Source: Catellatospora sp. IY07-71
GTDB lineage: Bacteria; Actinomycetota; Actinomycetes; Mycobacteriales; Micromonosporaceae
Direction of reading: 5' to 3'
Assembly: GCF_018326265.1 (NCBI RefSeq)
Contig: NZ_AP023360.1
Coordinates: 3,649,501 to 3,713,500, forward strand
DNA length: 64,000 bases
Both the position numbers and the translations under genes were made by a program. A model generated the notes under the pieces. The model ran no database searches, was not told the DNA's origin, and saw only the letters and a list, made by a program, of their open reading frames with translations. This document shows, piece by piece, positions 61,233 through 64,000 of this stretch (position 1 is its first letter; the number at the start of each line of letters is the position of its first letter).

Positions 61233-61891
61233 TCACAGCAGGCCGAGGTCGCGGGCCCGCAGTGCCGCCTGGGTGCGGTCGCGGGCGTCGAGCTTGCCCA
61301 GCACGCTGGTCACGTGGTTCTTGACCGTGCCCTCGGCCAGGAACAGGGCGGCGGCGATCTCCCGGTTGGACCGGCCGCCCGCGAGCAGCCGCAGCACCTC
61401 CAGTTCCCGCTCGGACAGCGGCACCACCAGCGGCTGCAGCCGTGGCACGGCGGGCTCGGGCGTGAACCGGGCGAACTGCGCAACCACCTTCGCCGCCACC
61501 GACGGCTGCAACACGGCCTCGCCGCGCGCGGCGGCGTGCACCGCGTCCACGAGCTGCGCCGACGAGGCGTCCTTCAGCAGGTAGCCCACGGCTCCGGCGC
61601 GCAGCGCCGCGAACACCTCCTCGTCGTCGTCGAACGTGGTCAGCACGATGACCCGTACCTCGGGCTGTTCGACCCGCAGCCGGCGGGTGGCGGCGACCCC
61701 GTCCAGCACCGGCATGCGCAGGTCCATCAGGACCACGTCGGGACGCAGCTCGCCCACGCGGTCCAGCGCCTGCGCGCCGTCGCCCGCCTCGCCGACCACC
61801 TCGATGTCGTCGCGTACGCCGAGCAGCATCGCCAGCGCCTCGCGGAACAGCGCCTGGTCGTCGGCGAGCAGCACCCGCACCGGCCCGCCGC

Positions 61892-61895
<4 letters not shown>
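61233..61895 (-). CDS. NarL/LuxR-family response regulator
   Basis: 220 residues. Receiver: VLLADDQALFREAL (acidic pair), phospho-acceptor Asp in DVVLMDLRMPVLDG (about 55), Lys in GYLLKDAS. LuxR helix-turn-helix: LSERELEVLRLLAGGRSNREI and FLAEGTVKNHVTSVLGKL. The ATG at 61895 overlaps the kinase stop (ATGA). Output of the adjacent kinase. Confidence 0.96.
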
Positions 61896-63001
<1,106 letters not shown>

Positions 63002-63033
63002 TGTCGCCGGTGCGGCGGGGGCGGGTCAAACGA

Positions 63034-63690
63034 TCAGCGGCGGACCGCCCGCAGCACCGCGTCGTGGATGGTGACCGGCCGCCCTTCGGGGTCGGTGACC
63101 TCGCGCGACGGGGTCGTGGTGTGGATCTCCCACGCCTCGGGGGCGAGCGCGGCGGCGGCCTGCTCGGCGGTGAACATCAGCTCCGGCAGGTGCGGGCGGC
63201 CCACCGTGGTCTCCAGGTCGGAGAAGTGGTGGCCGACGATGAGCAGCGTGCCGCCGGGCCGCACGGCGGCGGCCAGCCTGCGGTGCAGGGCCGTGCGCAG
63301 CGGCTCCGGCGTCTGCATGAACTGCGCCGACACCAGGTCGAACCCGTCCGGCTCGGGCGCCCAGGCGAGCAGGTCCTCGCGCAGCCAGGTGGTCCGGTCC
63401 GCGACGCCCGCCGCCTCGGCCGCGGCCGCCGCCCGGCCCAGCGCCACCGCCGACACGTCCACGCCGGTGACCCGCCAGCCCCGGTCCGCCAGCCACACCG
63501 CGTCCGCGCCCTCGCCGCAGCCCACGTCGAGCGCCGTCCCCGGGGTCAGCTCGGCGGCGGTCGTGACCAGGTGCGGGTTCGGGTTGCCGCTCCAGATCCG
63601 CTCCTTGGAGCCGTACCGTTCGTCCCAGAACTCGGCGGTGAAGAAGACGTCCATGTCGGGGACGTCGTGCGGGTCGTGCGTGTGGGTCAT
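63034..63690 (-). CDS. Class I SAM-dependent methyltransferase
   Basis: 218 residues. SAM-binding motif I ALDVGCGEGADAVWLA with the acidic residue at the end of strand 2 in VTGVDVSAVAL, then LREDLLAW and GGTLLIVGHH. The N-terminal FTAEFWDERYGSKERIWSGNPNPHLV resembles tellurite-resistance or thiopurine-type small methyltransferases. GGAGGTGG lies before the ATG at 63690; the longer reading starts without a ribosome site. Substrate unknown. Confidence 0.92.
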   Translation of the reverse strand: MTHTHDPHDVPDMDVFFTAEFWDERYGSKERIWSGNPNPHLVTTAAELTPGTALDVGCGEGADAVWLADRGWRVTGVDVSAVALGRAAAAAEAAGVADRTTWLREDLLAWAPEPDGFDLVSAQFMQTPEPLRTALHRRLAAAVRPGGTLLIVGHHFSDLETTVGRPHLPELMFTAEQAAAALAPEAWEIHTTTPSREVTDPEGRPVTIHDAVLRAVRR

Positions 63691-63771
63691 GGGTGACCAC
63701 CTCCAGCTCCCAGCCTGCGCTTTCGCGCGGCCGGAGGGCAAAGTTCGTTGCCGTTCCGGCAACAACCCGGG

Positions 63772-64000
63772 TCAGAACAGGGTGAGCGGTTCGTCGTCGC
63801 GGGCCGGCTCCACCGGCTCGGGCAGGGCGGCCAGCTCCGGTACGCGTGCCCGCACCTCCCCGTGGAAGCGGCGGGCCAGCTCGGGCGCGTCGGCGTTGTC
63901 GGGCGTGTGCACGAACACCGTCGGCGAGCGCCCTTCGCGCAGCCAGCCCGCGACCACGTCCACCCAGTGCGCCCAGCCCGCCACGGTCCGGTCGGTGTCG
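63772..64000 (-). CDS. DUF72 (YecE-like) protein, 5' end outside the window
   Basis: Only the C-terminal ~76 residues are present; the frame is open to the right edge. GWAHWVDVVAGWLREGRSPTVFVHTPDNADAPELARRFHGEV is the typical final part of DUF72 TIM-barrel proteins (HTPDN motif). Any start read inside the window is internal. Function of the family is not established. Confidence 0.8.
   Translation of the reverse strand, partial: DTDRTVAGWAHWVDVVAGWLREGRSPTVFVHTPDNADAPELARRFHGEVRARVPELAALPEPVEPARDDEPLTLF

Overview
This is a 64-kb window of very GC-rich chromosomal DNA from a filamentous actinomycete. GTG and TTG starts are frequent, genes are densely packed with many 4-base stop/start overlaps, and secreted carbohydrate-active enzymes carry ricin-type lectin (CBM13) tails. 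The overall flavour suggests Micromonosporaceae or a near relative, but that is inference because no rRNA or other taxonomic marker is present. I see no tRNA, rRNA, CRISPR array, transposase or integrase.

Region 1 (1-5142) is the most unusual part. It is one tightly coupled operon: a thioester-reductase domain of the NRPS/acyl-ligase release type (5' end outside the window), an aldo/keto reductase, a sulfotransferase-like protein, an HK97-fold capsid-like protein that I read as a Family 3 ('natural-product') encapsulin shell, and an MFS exporter, closed by a long hairpin. It looks like the right-hand end of a biosynthetic gene cluster whose chemistry may take place in or on a protein nanocompartment.

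Region 2 (5270-20580) holds regulation and housekeeping: a SigE-type sigma factor coupled to a membrane protein, a divergent MarR / NAD-binding reductase pair, trehalose-6-phosphate synthase (otsA), a PhzF-like protein, a GAF protein, a GAF-PAS-GGDEF-EAL protein, a large STAND-type ATPase regulator, a DrrAB-type ABC exporter, a quinone-oxidoreductase-like MDR enzyme, and a small membrane protein behind two near-identical palindromic operators. Region 3 (20786-23918) is the pntAB transhydrogenase operon.

Region 4 (23941-38407) has two signalling or defence-like giants: a zinc-ribbon/TPR/CHAT (caspase-like) protein facing two small genes, and a STAND ATPase-TPR protein fused to an APH-type kinase. 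The latter converges on an NDK-like plus Cof-type HAD phosphatase pair. Between them lie a secreted beta-helix protein and a NarL/DesK-type two-component system. An M23 peptidase gene follows.

Region 5 (39464-49989) is a glycan-utilisation locus: LacI regulator, ABC sugar importer (two permeases and a lipoprotein binding protein), GH42 beta-galactosidase, a GH43 enzyme resembling exo-beta-1,3-galactanases, a second GH43-like enzyme, and a DeoR/LacI hybrid regulator. Together these suggest import and breakdown of galactose-rich glycans such as type II arabinogalactan. Region 6 (50184-60651) is dominated by a 3248-residue secreted protein with about fifty RTX-type calcium-binding repeats. Region 7 (60670-64000) holds a small membrane protein, a second NarL-type two-component system, a SAM methyltransferase and the end of a DUF72 gene.

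Two related long stem-loops (7155-7219 and 60592-60651) sit at convergent gene ends and look like members of one dispersed repeat family.
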